Shown here piece after piece: positions 47,606 to 56,374 of a DNA stretch of 64,000 bases; positions within the stretch are counted from its first letter, which is position 1; each line of letters begins with the position of its first letter. This DNA is from Mageeibacillus indolicus UPII9-5. GTDB taxonomy: Bacteria > Bacillota > Clostridia > Saccharofermentanales > Fastidiosipilaceae. The position numbers were made by a program, and so were the translations under genes. The notes beneath the pieces were generated by a model. That model saw only the letters and a program-made list of their open reading frames with translations. It was not told the DNA's origin and did not search any database. The stretch lies in the NCBI RefSeq assembly GCF_000025225.2, contig NC_013895.2, positions 372,001 through 436,000 on the forward strand, written 5' to 3'.

Positions 47606-50059
47606 TCACACTTCCAAAACTGAGACCAACACAATAGGCCGCCGTGAGGTTTTCTCGTAGAACAGAGAATAAAGTTGATCGCGGAATTGATGACTGCGCA
47701 ACATATCGGCTAACGGTTTATTATTATTTACGACCTTTTTTATATAGCGATGAATCAAAGCAGTAGTTTCACTTTCGATGTCGGATAAATCACTTTGATA
47801 AACGAAACCTCGGGTCTGAATCGCTGGAGCGGCGGCCAAAGTTTGCGTTGCCTTGTTGACGCACAATGAGATGACGATAATTCCTTCTTCCGCCAAAATT
47901 TTGCGCGACTCCAGTACATTATTGTCAAGCGTGGTTGCCGATTTCCCGTCGATCAACACCGGCTCGGCGTTGAAGGAACCAACGATTTTAGCGTCGTTTT
48001 CGGTTATCTGACAAATGTCGCCATTGTTCAAGATGAATATTGTGTCCCAAGGTTGACCAATTTCATGCGCCAATTCAGCGTGCAAATGAAGCATACGATA
48101 TTCCCCGTGCACCGGGATAAAATACTTTGGCCGCAATAATTCGTGAATCAATTTTATCTCTTCACGATAAGCGTGTCCGGAAACATGAATATGTGCCAAA
48201 CTGGAATAAATAACTTTGGCACCTTTTTTATATAGCTCGTTAATTACCCGATAAATCGGCTTTTCGTTGCCGGGAATTGGGGTGGCTGAGATAATAATCG
48301 TGTCGCTGGGATTTATTTCAACTTTGCGATGCTCATCAAAGGCCATTCTTGTTAAGGCGGCCAGCGGCTCACCTTGACTTCCGGTAGTGATTATGACCAA
48401 TTCCTCCGGCGCGTAGTTATCGACATTGGCCAAATCGATTATGGTGTCGGCACGACGCTTTATATATCCGAGAGAGTCGGCAGCGCGGAAAACATTTTGC
48501 ATGGACCGCCCGATTAAAGCAACTTTGCGGTTGTGACGCTCGGCGGCATCTATGATCTGCTGAATTCTGTATACGTTGGAAGAAAAAGTCGCTACGATTA
48601 CCCGTCCGGTAGCTTCGGCAAAAATCCCGGCAAATGTTTCGCCGACAACTTTTTCGGACGGCGAGAAACCAGCCCGTTCAATATTGGTACTTTCGCAAAG
48701 CAGCAGCAGGACCCCTTCTGAACCGATGGAGGCCAGACGCGGCAGATCGATTACCCCACCGTTAATGGGCGTGTAGTCGATTTTGAAGTCGCCGGTATGA
48801 ATTACCGTACCAATAGGTGTTCTTATCGCCAACGCACAGGCATCGGCAATGCTGTGGTTGACATGAATGTATTCTACCGATAAACAGCCGGCCTTGATGA
48901 CGTCGCCGTCATGGACAGTGCGTAACAACTTGTCTTTGCCTTTAATGCCGCGATCTTCCAGCTTGTAGCGGATCAGTTCAATCGGTAATGGCGTAGCATA
49001 CACCGGTGCGTCAATTTTTTCCATGAGCCAACTCAATGCTCCGATATGATCTTCATGCCCGTGAGTAATAAAAACGCCGCGCAATTTGTGCACGTTTTTG
49101 AAGACGTACTCCATGTTGGGAATGATGGAGTCAATACCCGGATGCGAATCGTCAGGAAAGGAAACGCCGCAGTCAATGATTATCATATCGTTGCCGTATT
49201 CAAGTACGGTCATGTTACGACCTACTTCGCATAAACCGCTTAATGGAATTACACGCAAGGCCTTTACTTTGGTTTTGGGCTTTGCTTTGTCGGCTTCGGA
49301 TTTCAAATTCAGGGATGTTCCTTTGCGCATGCGTAGGGCTTTAAAAGACGGTGAGTAGTGTGGCTCGGAGCGGGCGATATCTAAGCTCGACCAGATGTTT
49401 TCACGTATCGCTGGCAGTTGGGAAGCTGTAAATGTGGCTGGGGTGATAGTTTGCTCCGAGGTCAGCTTATTGGCTGGAGTTGGCCGTTGATTTTGTTTAT
49501 TACGGCCTGATCTGGCAGTTCTGCTTTTTGGCTGAACTGTTTTGTTTTTGCTCTTAACCGCAGTAGACTCAGTCGTTTTGGCGGCAGAAGAAGCTGCTGA
49601 ATCTGGTATGTATATTTTTAGTGTCGATGTTTTGCTTTGCTCAGATTGAGTGGTCAAAGGTGTTATCTGTGATTTTGATGATATAACCGATTCAGGGTGG
49701 CGAACCACGTGTTTTCTTTTGGCGGTGGTTTTGGGCACAGGTTTGCCGGTAGGTTTGGCGGCAAGTTTGGCTGCATGCTTGGTGGTGGCTTTGCCGGCAG
49801 GTTTGGCGGCAAGTTTGGCTGCCGGCTTGGCGGTGGTTTTGCCGATAAATTCATTGACAGACTTGACGTTGCCTCTGTCGGCAGACTTAGTGCGTGTTTT
49901 GCCGATGAATCTGCCCCCGGCCTCAGTAACAGATCCGGTGGCCGTCGTCACTTGCGTGCTGGCAGCAGAAAAACTGTGTGCAGGCTTACGACCGGTGGCG
50001 GTTCTTTTGATGCGTTCTTTAATTGACACGCCCCTTTTGGGAGGAGTGGTATCTTGCAT
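47606..50059 (-). CDS. rnj: Ribonuclease J with long basic N-terminal extension
   Basis: An 817-residue protein. From about residue 265 it is a standard RNase J: metallo-beta-lactamase motif THGHEDHIGAL (about 341), beta-CASP domain, VHGEYRMLHLHAELA near 645 and a full C-terminus. RNase J is a 5'-3' exo/endonuclease in mRNA decay and rRNA maturation. The first 260 residues are a Lys/Ala/Pro/Thr-rich, disordered tail with 48-bp tandem repeats, resembling the basic tails of actinobacterial RNases more than Firmicute ones; it may bind RNA or partner proteins. A perfect AGGAGG precedes the ATG. Confidence 0.92.
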   Translation of the reverse strand: MQDTTPPKRGVSIKERIKRTATGRKPAHSFSAASTQVTTATGSVTEAGGRFIGKTRTKSADRGNVKSVNEFIGKTTAKPAAKLAAKPAGKATTKHAAKLAAKPTGKPVPKTTAKRKHVVRHPESVISSKSQITPLTTQSEQSKTSTLKIYIPDSAASSAAKTTESTAVKSKNKTVQPKSRTARSGRNKQNQRPTPANKLTSEQTITPATFTASQLPAIRENIWSSLDIARSEPHYSPSFKALRMRKGTSLNLKSEADKAKPKTKVKALRVIPLSGLCEVGRNMTVLEYGNDMIIIDCGVSFPDDSHPGIDSIIPNMEYVFKNVHKLRGVFITHGHEDHIGALSWLMEKIDAPVYATPLPIELIRYKLEDRGIKGKDKLLRTVHDGDVIKAGCLSVEYIHVNHSIADACALAIRTPIGTVIHTGDFKIDYTPINGGVIDLPRLASIGSEGVLLLLCESTNIERAGFSPSEKVVGETFAGIFAEATGRVIVATFSSNVYRIQQIIDAAERHNRKVALIGRSMQNVFRAADSLGYIKRRADTIIDLANVDNYAPEELVIITTGSQGEPLAALTRMAFDEHRKVEINPSDTIIISATPIPGNEKPIYRVINELYKKGAKVIYSSLAHIHVSGHAYREEIKLIHELLRPKYFIPVHGEYRMLHLHAELAHEIGQPWDTIFILNNGDICQITENDAKIVGSFNAEPVLIDGKSATTLDNNVLESRKILAEEGIIVISLCVNKATQTLAAAPAIQTRGFVYQSDLSDIESETTALIHRYIKKVVNNNKPLADMLRSHQFRDQLYSLFYEKTSRRPIVLVSVLEV
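49742..49837. repeat. 48-bp tandem repeat in the rnj N-terminal region
   Basis: Two 48-bp copies (49742-49789, 49790-49837) plus a partial third encode the KLAAKPAGK-type repeats of the RNase J tail. The length is a multiple of three, so copy changes keep the frame. Confidence 0.75.
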
Positions 50060-50391
50060 TAGGTTAGACCTCCTAACATTATTTCAGGTAAATGATTGTT
50101 TATTTAATAATTACAGCTTTTGACAAATTTTGTATGCGAAGTGCAATTAATTAATTTTTCTATATTGCTTTCATTATAGCATTATCCTGTAAATAATTTT
50201 AGCTAAGTATGTAAATCAAAAACGTTTATAAAGAATTTTTAAAAATTAAATTTAACTACATAAAATTGCCTTTGCACGGAAAAAGTATAAGATTTTTGTT
50301 ATTTCCTCGAGTCATCAGCCAAAAGCGTTGCGAGGCTAATTAAAATAACTTACTATGAAATGGGAACAAAAATATATACGGAGGCAGAACT
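50060..50391. other. Divergent control region of rnj and nfnA
   Basis: A 330-bp AT-rich gap. It holds an extended -10 for rnj at 50173-50181 (minus). A plausible nfnA promoter (TTGCCT, 16 bases, TAAGAT) lies near 50269-50296. I see no other gene or RNA here. Confidence 0.5.
50173..50181 (-). promoter_or_regulatory. Extended -10 promoter of rnj
   Basis: On the minus strand TGC-TATAAT stands about 114 bases before the rnj ATG, leaving a roughly 105-base leader. Confidence 0.5.
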
Positions 50392-51228
50392 ATGTTTAAA
50401 ATCGCTGAGCGAAGAGATTTGAATGAAAATGTAGTGTTGATGAAGATAGAAGCCCCGCTAATTGCGCGAAAAGCCAAAGCCGGGCAGTTTATTATCTTCA
50501 GGACAGATGAATTTGGAGAAAGAATTCCTCTGACCGTCGCGGATACCGATCCGGAAAAGGGTACGGTAACGATAATTTTCCAAAAAGCGGGTGAAGGAAC
50601 GCGCCTGCTGGCAACCAAAAAAGCCGGAGAATGTATAGCCGATTTTGTCGGTCCGTTGGGACGCCCTTCTGAACTCGAAGGCTACAAACGTGCCTGTGTT
50701 ATCGGAGGCGGTGTGGGTAACGCCATTGCTTATCCCTCAGCCAAAGCATTGCACAATTTGGGGGCGCACGTTGACGTAATTGCCGGTTTCCGAAATAAAG
50801 ATATAGTTATTTTGGAAGATGAGATGAGGGCAATTTCAGATAATTTATATATAACTACCGATGACGGAAGTTACGGTGAAAAAGGCTTTGTTACCGACAA
50901 GCTGCGCAGTTTGATTGAAGGCGGAGCTAATTACGACTTGGTAATCGCCATCGGCCCGGTTATCATGATGAAGTTTATCTGCGACATTACCAAAGAATAT
51001 GGAATAAAAACTTTAGTATCCTTGAATCCTATCATGATTGATGGAACCGGTATGTGCGGCGGTTGCCGCGTGACCGTCGGCGGCAAAGTCAAGTTTGCAT
51101 GCGTTGACGGACCGGAGTTCGACGGCCATGAAGTAGACTTTAAGTCTTTGATGAGCCGTAACAAATTTTATCGTCAACAAGAAATGGAACGTGACCACCA
51201 ATGCCGAATCGGCATCAATCACGCTTAA
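50392..51228 (+). CDS. nfnA: NfnA-type FAD/NAD-binding ferredoxin:NADP reductase subunit
   Basis: A 278-residue flavoprotein of the dihydroorotate-dehydrogenase electron-transfer / NfnA type. The FAD-binding barrel comes first, with a GGGVGNAIAYP NAD(P) site (about 103-113). The C-terminal [2Fe-2S] cysteines lie in MCGGCRVTVGGKVKFAC (about 222-238). With the next gene it can form an electron-bifurcating NADH-dependent ferredoxin:NADP oxidoreductase. The pair order and 53-base spacing match nfnAB of clostridia. A sulfide-dehydrogenase label is the alternative name for the same proteins. Confidence 0.85.
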   Translation: MFKIAERRDLNENVVLMKIEAPLIARKAKAGQFIIFRTDEFGERIPLTVADTDPEKGTVTIIFQKAGEGTRLLATKKAGECIADFVGPLGRPSELEGYKRACVIGGGVGNAIAYPSAKALHNLGAHVDVIAGFRNKDIVILEDEMRAISDNLYITTDDGSYGEKGFVTDKLRSLIEGGANYDLVIAIGPVIMMKFICDITKEYGIKTLVSLNPIMIDGTGMCGGCRVTVGGKVKFACVDGPEFDGHEVDFKSLMSRNKFYRQQEMERDHQCRIGINHA

Positions 51229-51281
51229 CGATAAGATAGGCGAATACCTACCAACAAACATCAAGAGAGAGGATAATATAC

Positions 51282-52685
51282 ATGATTAATCGTTCCATGA
51301 CCAAAGTACCGATGCCGGAACAAGATCCGCTGGTACGCAACAAAAATTTTGCTGAAGTTTCTACCGGCTACACAGAAGAAATGGCTGTTGAAGAAGCGCA
51401 GCGTTGCTTAAACTGTCGTCACCGTCCTTGCGTGGATGGGTGCCCGGTAAATGTAAAGATTCCAGAATTTATCAAATTAATTACTGAAGGTGAGTTCGAA
51501 GCCGCTTATCAGAAGATATGCGAAACCAACGGTTTGCCGGCGGTCTGCGGCCGTGTTTGCCCACAGGAAAGCCAATGCGAAAGCCGTTGTGTTCGAGGCA
51601 AGAAAGGCGAGTCTGTCGGCATCGGTCGTTTGGAACGCTTTTCGGCCGACTATCACCGCCTTAATGTAGAAGACAACCTGACCCCGCCACCGTGCAACGG
51701 ACACAAAGTTGCGATTCTCGGTGCCGGACCATCCGGTTTGACCTGCGCACGTGATTTGGCGCAAAAAGGTTACAAGGTAACCATATTTGAGGCCTTCCAT
51801 ACCCCAGGTGGCGTTTTGGTTTACGGCATCCCTGAATTCCGTCTTCCTAAAGCGATCGTGCAGCGCGAAATCGAAAATCTAAAAAAATTAGGCGTGGAAA
51901 TTTGTTTGGATATGGTTATCGGACGGATTCTTACGATAGATGAATTGATACACGAAATGGGCTATGAAGCGGTGTTCATAGGTACCGGTGCCGGTCTACC
52001 TTCATTTATGAATATCCCAGGTGAGTCACTCATCGGTGTATATTCGGCCAATGAATATTTGACTCGAACCAACTTAATGAAAGCATACGACCAGGCACAC
52101 TACCATACACCTATCCGCCATAGCAAAAATGTAGCAGTTATCGGTGGCGGAAACGTTGCCATGGACGCGGCTCGTTCAGCAATCCGTCTGGGAGCTGAGA
52201 AAGTTTACATCGTTTATCGTCGTTCAGAGGAAGAAATGCCGGCTCGTCGTGAGGAAGTACATCACGCCAAAGAAGAGCAGATCATTTTCAGAAATTTGTG
52301 TAACCCAGTGCGAATCATCGGCAACGAGAATGATGAGGTCGTCGGTATGGAAATAATTAAAATGCAATTAGGCGAACCTGATGCTTCCGGCCGCCGTCGC
52401 CCTATTCCGATTGAGGGGTCAAATGAAATAATTGATGTTGATACCGTAATCGTTTCAATCGGGACCACGCCCAATCCGTTGATTAAACATACAACGCCTG
52501 ACCTTGATACAAACAAGTGGGGTTGCTTTAACGTCAATGATTCGATGAAAACGTCAAGAGACGGAGTTTATGCCGGCGGTGATGCGGTAACCGGAGCTGC
52601 AACCGTAATTCAAGCGATGGGTGCCGGAAAAAAAGCTGCCGTGGCCATAGACGAATTTTTGCAAAGTGGCGGACGAGCGAAATAA
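51282..52685 (+). CDS. nfnB: NfnB-type NADPH:ferredoxin subunit (GltD-like)
   Basis: A 467-residue iron-sulfur flavoprotein resembling the small subunit of glutamate synthase. N-terminal cysteines CLNCRHRPCVDGCP (about 44-57) and CGRVCPQESQCESRC (about 87-101) bind [4Fe-4S] clusters. FAD and NADPH sites are ILGAGPSGLTCARDL (about 146) and VIGGGNVAMDAARSA (about 286). It should pair with NfnA to exchange electrons between NADH, NADPH and ferredoxin, fitting a fermentative anaerobe. Glutamate synthase itself is unlikely because no large subunit is near. Confidence 0.88.
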   Translation: MINRSMTKVPMPEQDPLVRNKNFAEVSTGYTEEMAVEEAQRCLNCRHRPCVDGCPVNVKIPEFIKLITEGEFEAAYQKICETNGLPAVCGRVCPQESQCESRCVRGKKGESVGIGRLERFSADYHRLNVEDNLTPPPCNGHKVAILGAGPSGLTCARDLAQKGYKVTIFEAFHTPGGVLVYGIPEFRLPKAIVQREIENLKKLGVEICLDMVIGRILTIDELIHEMGYEAVFIGTGAGLPSFMNIPGESLIGVYSANEYLTRTNLMKAYDQAHYHTPIRHSKNVAVIGGGNVAMDAARSAIRLGAEKVYIVYRRSEEEMPARREEVHHAKEEQIIFRNLCNPVRIIGNENDEVVGMEIIKMQLGEPDASGRRRPIPIEGSNEIIDVDTVIVSIGTTPNPLIKHTTPDLDTNKWGCFNVNDSMKTSRDGVYAGGDAVTGAATVIQAMGAGKKAAVAIDEFLQSGGRAK

Positions 52686-52784
52686 TGAGTCCGATACGTG
52701 AGATATTTGCTGAGGCCTGACGGACTTATACCTGTTGGACTTAGGCCAGATGGCCAGTACATAAAAATGCATAATTGACCGAAC

Positions 52785-52814
52785 AAAAGCCGCATCTTAA
52801 CGATGCGGCTTTTG
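52785..52814 (+). terminator. Terminator of nfnAB
   Basis: Stem AGCCGCATC/GATGCGGCT with A-run before and TTTTG after, 100 bases past the nfnB stop. Confidence 0.88.
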
Positions 52815-53044
52815 CATAAGGGGGATACGAAGTGTCTGCTCTTGTGGCTTTGAGCAGATACGGAAATGTCATAATAATCATTTGTACGAACAACTAAATA
52901 ATACAATAATTGAGCTAATAAGTCAACGCGATACCCAAGGAATATCCTTAACATGAAAGTAAGGCAGTTGAAAATAAGACTAATACCGCGTAACGTTTTT
53001 GCAGGTTTATGAAAAAAGATAAAACAAAAGAGAGCCCAAGAGCC

Positions 53045-53119
53045 TTATATTGGTTCTTGGGATCCCAAAACCTACAATAAATTGACGCGGTCAAAGACTA
53101 ATTGCCCGTTGTAAAAAAA
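53045..53119. repeat. Left copy of a 75-bp direct repeat
   Basis: This block (from TTATATTGGTTC to the A-run after CCCGTTGT) recurs at 54847-54922 with about nine differences. Its left edge is the loop of a hairpin (CCCAAGAGCC, TTATATT, GGTTCTTGGG; 53035-53061). The right edge contains a -35 box. Together the copies bracket the ABC-transporter cassette. Confidence 0.93.
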
Positions 53120-53137
53120 TTAATATATTGATATAAT
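53109..53137 (+). promoter_or_regulatory. Promoter of the ABC-exporter cassette
   Basis: TTGTAA, 17 bases, TATAAT. The -35 box lies in the 75-bp repeat and the -10 box lies in cassette DNA. The GGAGG ribosome site follows near 53154. Confidence 0.75.
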
Positions 53138-53162
53138 TAGACATGATGCTACGGAGGGAAAA

Positions 53163-54704
53163 ATGATTAATAAAATAATAAAAAAGTCTAGGAAATATAT
53201 TATATTACAAATATTTTTCTCTATACTATCGACTATAGCTATAGCAATAATTCCTATATTACATAAAAGTTTAATAGACAATGTAATTCCACAATCATCT
53301 TTTATTTATTTGAAAAAAATATTTATATGTTATTTGATTGCAATTTTACTCTATCTATTATTTACTTTTTTGTCAGAAAAATTTGTTTGGCGTACAGCGA
53401 TAGACTTTGAAAATAGAATGCAAAAGATAATTTTTTCGAGGTTTACAGAGTTAAGTTATGATAAATTTTCTAGTAAAAAGACAGAAGAATATTATGCAAT
53501 ATTGACCAAAAATATTACGCAAATTGAACAAGATTATTTAACACCTAAAATATCTTTGCTTAAATCAATATTTTCAATTTTAATATATGGAACAATAACA
53601 TTTGTTCATAATAGATTAATATTTTTTATCATTGTTATATTATCTTTAGCTGTTGTATTTATTCCGAAAATCTTTAAAGGAAAGCTTAAATCTTTTGCAT
53701 CTATATATATTAAGCAAAATGAAAAGTATGCTAATATAGTCAATGAATTGTTAAGAGCTTTTGATATGATTGATTCTAAAGTTAAAAAGTCATTTAATAA
53801 AAAATTTTCAGACGAGACAACTTTATTAAGTTACAAAAGATTAGCTTATGGATCAGTTAAAATAGTTAGTAATCTGGCATCAGGTGGTCTAATAATGATT
53901 CTGGAAATGCTTGTATTAATTATATCAGTATATTTCTCTATGATAAATATTATTAGTATAGGTGAAGTAGTGATGTTCTTTTCATATTCTAAGTCATTTA
54001 CAGATCCTTTAATAGAAATTTTATATTGTATTAATGCTATTAATAGTACAGAAGATATCAGAAAAGACCTAAATGAATTTCTTAATCAAGAATATACAGA
54101 TGTTAAGACGATTGATTTGTTCATTAATAAAAGATTGATTTTGGATAATGTTGAAGTTGCTTATCCTGAAAAGAAATATATTTATAACTGCGAATTTAGA
54201 GAAGGTGGTAAATATATTATTTTTGGGGAGAGCGGATCAGGTAAATCTACATTATTGAAATTATTAGCTGGAAAGATATCTAATAATGTGAAGGTTACTC
54301 CCGCTTTTAATTATTCGATTGATGAAATTTCTTATTTATCTCAAGAACAAATAATTTTTTCGGATGATTTTTATAGTAATGTAACATTGTATGGTGCATA
54401 TAATTATAATAATATTTTTTCAGATTGGAATTATGAAGATAAATACAGCAACAGAGAAGATGTATCATTAATGAGTGGTGGAGAGAAACAATATATAAAA
54501 ATAATAAGAAGCTTAATACAGAACAAAAAATTACTATTACTAGATGAACCAACTACAGGAATGGATGATACGACAGCAAAAAAGATAATGGAATCTTTAT
54601 CAAAGTCAAGAAATACTATTATTGTAGTTACACATAACATTTCAATAATTGATAAAAACAAATGGTCATTGTTGAATATAGATACGGTGAGGAAAATAGC
54701 ATGA
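53163..54704 (+). CDS. AT-rich ABC exporter (membrane and ATPase domains fused)
   Basis: A 513-residue half-transporter. Six membrane helices fill residues about 15-300 and an ATPase domain follows. Walker A is GESGSGKST (about 352-360), the signature MSGGEKQYIK (about 437) and Walker B LLLDEPTTGMDD (about 457). There is no C39 peptidase domain. Exporters of this form move peptides, lipids or drugs. The gene is far richer in A+T than its neighbours, uses codons such as ATA and AGA freely, and lies between two 75-bp direct repeats, all signs of acquisition. The stop overlaps the ATG of a 47-codon ORF. The cargo is unknown. Confidence 0.88.
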   Translation: MINKIIKKSRKYIILQIFFSILSTIAIAIIPILHKSLIDNVIPQSSFIYLKKIFICYLIAILLYLLFTFLSEKFVWRTAIDFENRMQKIIFSRFTELSYDKFSSKKTEEYYAILTKNITQIEQDYLTPKISLLKSIFSILIYGTITFVHNRLIFFIIVILSLAVVFIPKIFKGKLKSFASIYIKQNEKYANIVNELLRAFDMIDSKVKKSFNKKFSDETTLLSYKRLAYGSVKIVSNLASGGLIMILEMLVLIISVYFSMINIISIGEVVMFFSYSKSFTDPLIEILYCINAINSTEDIRKDLNEFLNQEYTDVKTIDLFINKRLILDNVEVAYPEKKYIYNCEFREGGKYIIFGESGSGKSTLLKLLAGKISNNVKVTPAFNYSIDEISYLSQEQIIFSDDFYSNVTLYGAYNYNNIFSDWNYEDKYSNREDVSLMSGGEKQYIKIIRSLIQNKKLLLLDEPTTGMDDTTAKKIMESLSKSRNTIIVVTHNISIIDKNKWSLLNIDTVRKIA

Positions 54705-54844
54705 AGGATTATCAATTATCAAAATCATTAGCTTGGCAAAAAGTTGAAAAGTATGATTTAGTATATGTTTTGGATCTGAAAGGAGTAAGCGGGATTCGTT
54801 GTATAGATTCGTCAATCTATAACAGACGTGGTTACAAGTATTGA
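54701..54844 (+). CDS. Small coupled ORF (47 aa), unknown; possible peptide
   Basis: The ATG overlaps the stop of the exporter gene (ATGA), and the ORF ends just before the right-hand repeat. The product starts MKDYQLSKSLAWQKVEKYDL and ends SSIYNRRGYKY, with one Cys. It has no signal peptide. The KSLAWQKVEKYDLVYVLDLKG part faintly recalls the start of PqqD-like recognition proteins, so it may be a decayed accessory gene rather than a secreted peptide. Coupled translation argues that it is real. Confidence 0.55.
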   Translation: MKDYQLSKSLAWQKVEKYDLVYVLDLKGVSGIRCIDSSIYNRRGYKY

Positions 54845-54846
54845 CT

Positions 54847-54922
54847 TTATATAGGTTCTTGGGCTCCCAAAATCTACAATAAATTGACGCGGTCTGAAGA
54901 CTAATTGCCCGTTGCAAAAAAA
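54847..54922. repeat. Right copy of the 75-bp direct repeat
   Basis: Partner of 53045-53119. Its GGTTCTTGGGCTC arm pairs better with the left hairpin arm at 53032-53044 (12 of 13) than the nearer left copy does. This suggests it is the original junction. It leads directly into the rpsT promoter. Confidence 0.93.
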
Positions 54923-54940
54923 ATATAGCTGTGTTAAAAT
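54912..54940 (+). promoter_or_regulatory. Promoter of rpsT
   Basis: TTGCAA, 17 bases, TAAAAT. The -35 box is in the right-hand 75-bp repeat. The rpsT ATG follows 45 bases later. Confidence 0.75.
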
Positions 54941-54984
54941 TACATAGCTATTTAAGTTGCAACGTCAACATAGGAGGTGAAACG

Positions 54985-55245
54985 ATGCCGAATATTAAAT
55001 CCGCGATTAAGCGTGTGAAGGTTCTGCAAAAAAAAGCAGCAGCTAACAAGATCAAACGAAGTGAAATTCGTACTGCTGTCAAGAAGGCCCGCGTTGCCGT
55101 TGCCGAATCTAACGAACATGCTTCTGAAATTTATCGCTCTGTTCAGAAAAAGTTGGATCAAGCTGCTTGCAAAGGCCGTTTGCATAAGAACACAGTTGCT
55201 CGTCGCAAGTCCGCTTTAGCCAAGGCTCTGAACGCAGCAAAGTAA
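54985..55245 (+). CDS. rpsT: 30S ribosomal protein S20
   Basis: An 86-residue basic helical protein starting MPNIKSAIKRVKVLQKKAAA. This is S20, which binds 16S rRNA early in small-subunit assembly. GGAGGTG precedes the ATG at 54985; the ORF can be read further upstream but there is no site there. A terminator follows. The upstream DNA is interrupted by the ABC cassette, but the promoter is preserved by the repeat. Confidence 0.96.
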   Translation: MPNIKSAIKRVKVLQKKAAANKIKRSEIRTAVKKARVAVAESNEHASEIYRSVQKKLDQAACKGRLHKNTVARRKSALAKALNAAK

Positions 55246-55263
55246 GCTTCATGAATTGATTTT

Positions 55264-55293
55264 AAAGAGCAGCAGTTTTGCCGCTCTTTTTTT
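55264..55293 (+). terminator. Terminator of rpsT
   Basis: Stem AAAGAGC/GCTCTTT with inner G-C pairs, followed by a long T-run. Confidence 0.88.
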
Positions 55294-55354
55294 TTTACAG
55301 TAATGAATGATGAAAGTTGGATGACGAATGTCTTACTAAGGGGCGGCTGAATTT

Positions 55355-56281
55355 GTGTTGCGAGATAAGTGGTTAATACTTAAACATCGCTTAGGGGCGA
55401 TGATTATTGCAGTTCTTACTATTCTTTTAGCCGTAAATGTATATCGGGTCAGCTATAACTTGAGCTTTGATGATCCGCTTACTTGGCCGGAAGTTATCAA
55501 GGAGAAATTGGCTGCTTTGCCAGAACTGTCTTTACACCGGGCTGAAATGGAACCGGAAGTTTGCGGGATGCTTAGGTTTCGCAGTACCGGAGTGGTGCTT
55601 TTTCGCATGCACGATAAACCGGAGTGGAACGGCTTGGTGATAATGCGTAAAGGTTTTAATCAACGCTGGCGATTGTCCGGGCTGCAATTCGGTATCAATC
55701 GTTCGGTAAACCGCTGGTTAATACGGGCGGGCGGGCAGCGTAGCCTGTTAATCTATGCTGGCACAATGCCTGACGGAACTGAGAGTGTTAACTTTATTGA
55801 CGAACAGGCAGCGGCGGCGAATGCGGCTGCAACGGCAACGGATTCGGCGGCTGCAGTTACCGCAGATAAGCGAATTTTGTATACGGCGAAGGTTAGTGGG
55901 GAATTTTGCCTGATAAAAATCGAACAGGAAGAAAGTCCGCAACTTTGGCAATATTTTATCGGCAATGGCACTTTACCGAAATTACAGTATCGCGGTAGCT
56001 ACGGAACCTTGTATCCCGAGCAGTCACTTGATCTACGAGCGGCTGCTAGGTCACGGGACACCCGTGTGACGTACACGGAAAATGTAACCGTTTGGGCAGT
56101 ATTGATTCTGATCGTCGGGATGTTACTCAGCGTGCGCCAGTGGCAGTATGCTGAAATTATGGCCATGGATCGCCAACAGGCTATTGTCAGCCGTCACATC
56201 AGCAAATTACTGAATAAGCATCATCGACCTGGTCATAGCAGTTCCGCCGATCGCCACATGAATCATCATCAAAGAACATAA
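55355..56281 (+). CDS. Two-span membrane protein, unknown
   Basis: A 308-residue protein with a membrane helix at about 13-32 (LGAMIIAVLTILLAVNVYRV) and another at about 246-264 (VWAVLILIVGMLLSVRQW). Between them lies a 210-residue outside domain with an Ala-rich patch (AAAANAAATATDSAAAV). A cytosolic His-rich tail ends the protein. No known domain is evident. The start is GTG with AAGGGG about 12 bases upstream. It converges on tyrS. Confidence 0.6.
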   Translation: MLRDKWLILKHRLGAMIIAVLTILLAVNVYRVSYNLSFDDPLTWPEVIKEKLAALPELSLHRAEMEPEVCGMLRFRSTGVVLFRMHDKPEWNGLVIMRKGFNQRWRLSGLQFGINRSVNRWLIRAGGQRSLLIYAGTMPDGTESVNFIDEQAAAANAAATATDSAAAVTADKRILYTAKVSGEFCLIKIEQEESPQLWQYFIGNGTLPKLQYRGSYGTLYPEQSLDLRAAARSRDTRVTYTENVTVWAVLILIVGMLLSVRQWQYAEIMAMDRQQAIVSRHISKLLNKHHRPGHSSSADRHMNHHQRT

Positions 56282-56312
56282 AACACCCGGCTGTGTAAAC
56301 GCAAACCGGGCG
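56278..56312 (-). terminator. Terminator of tyrS operon
   Basis: On the minus strand CGCCCGG...CCGGGTG followed by TTTTAT, 60 bases after the tyrS stop. Confidence 0.65.
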
Positions 56313-56374
56313 TTAGTCTAAATAAGTTCTTTAAGCTACTAAGTTTTGGCTGAAGTAAGCTTTAAATGCAGGCT

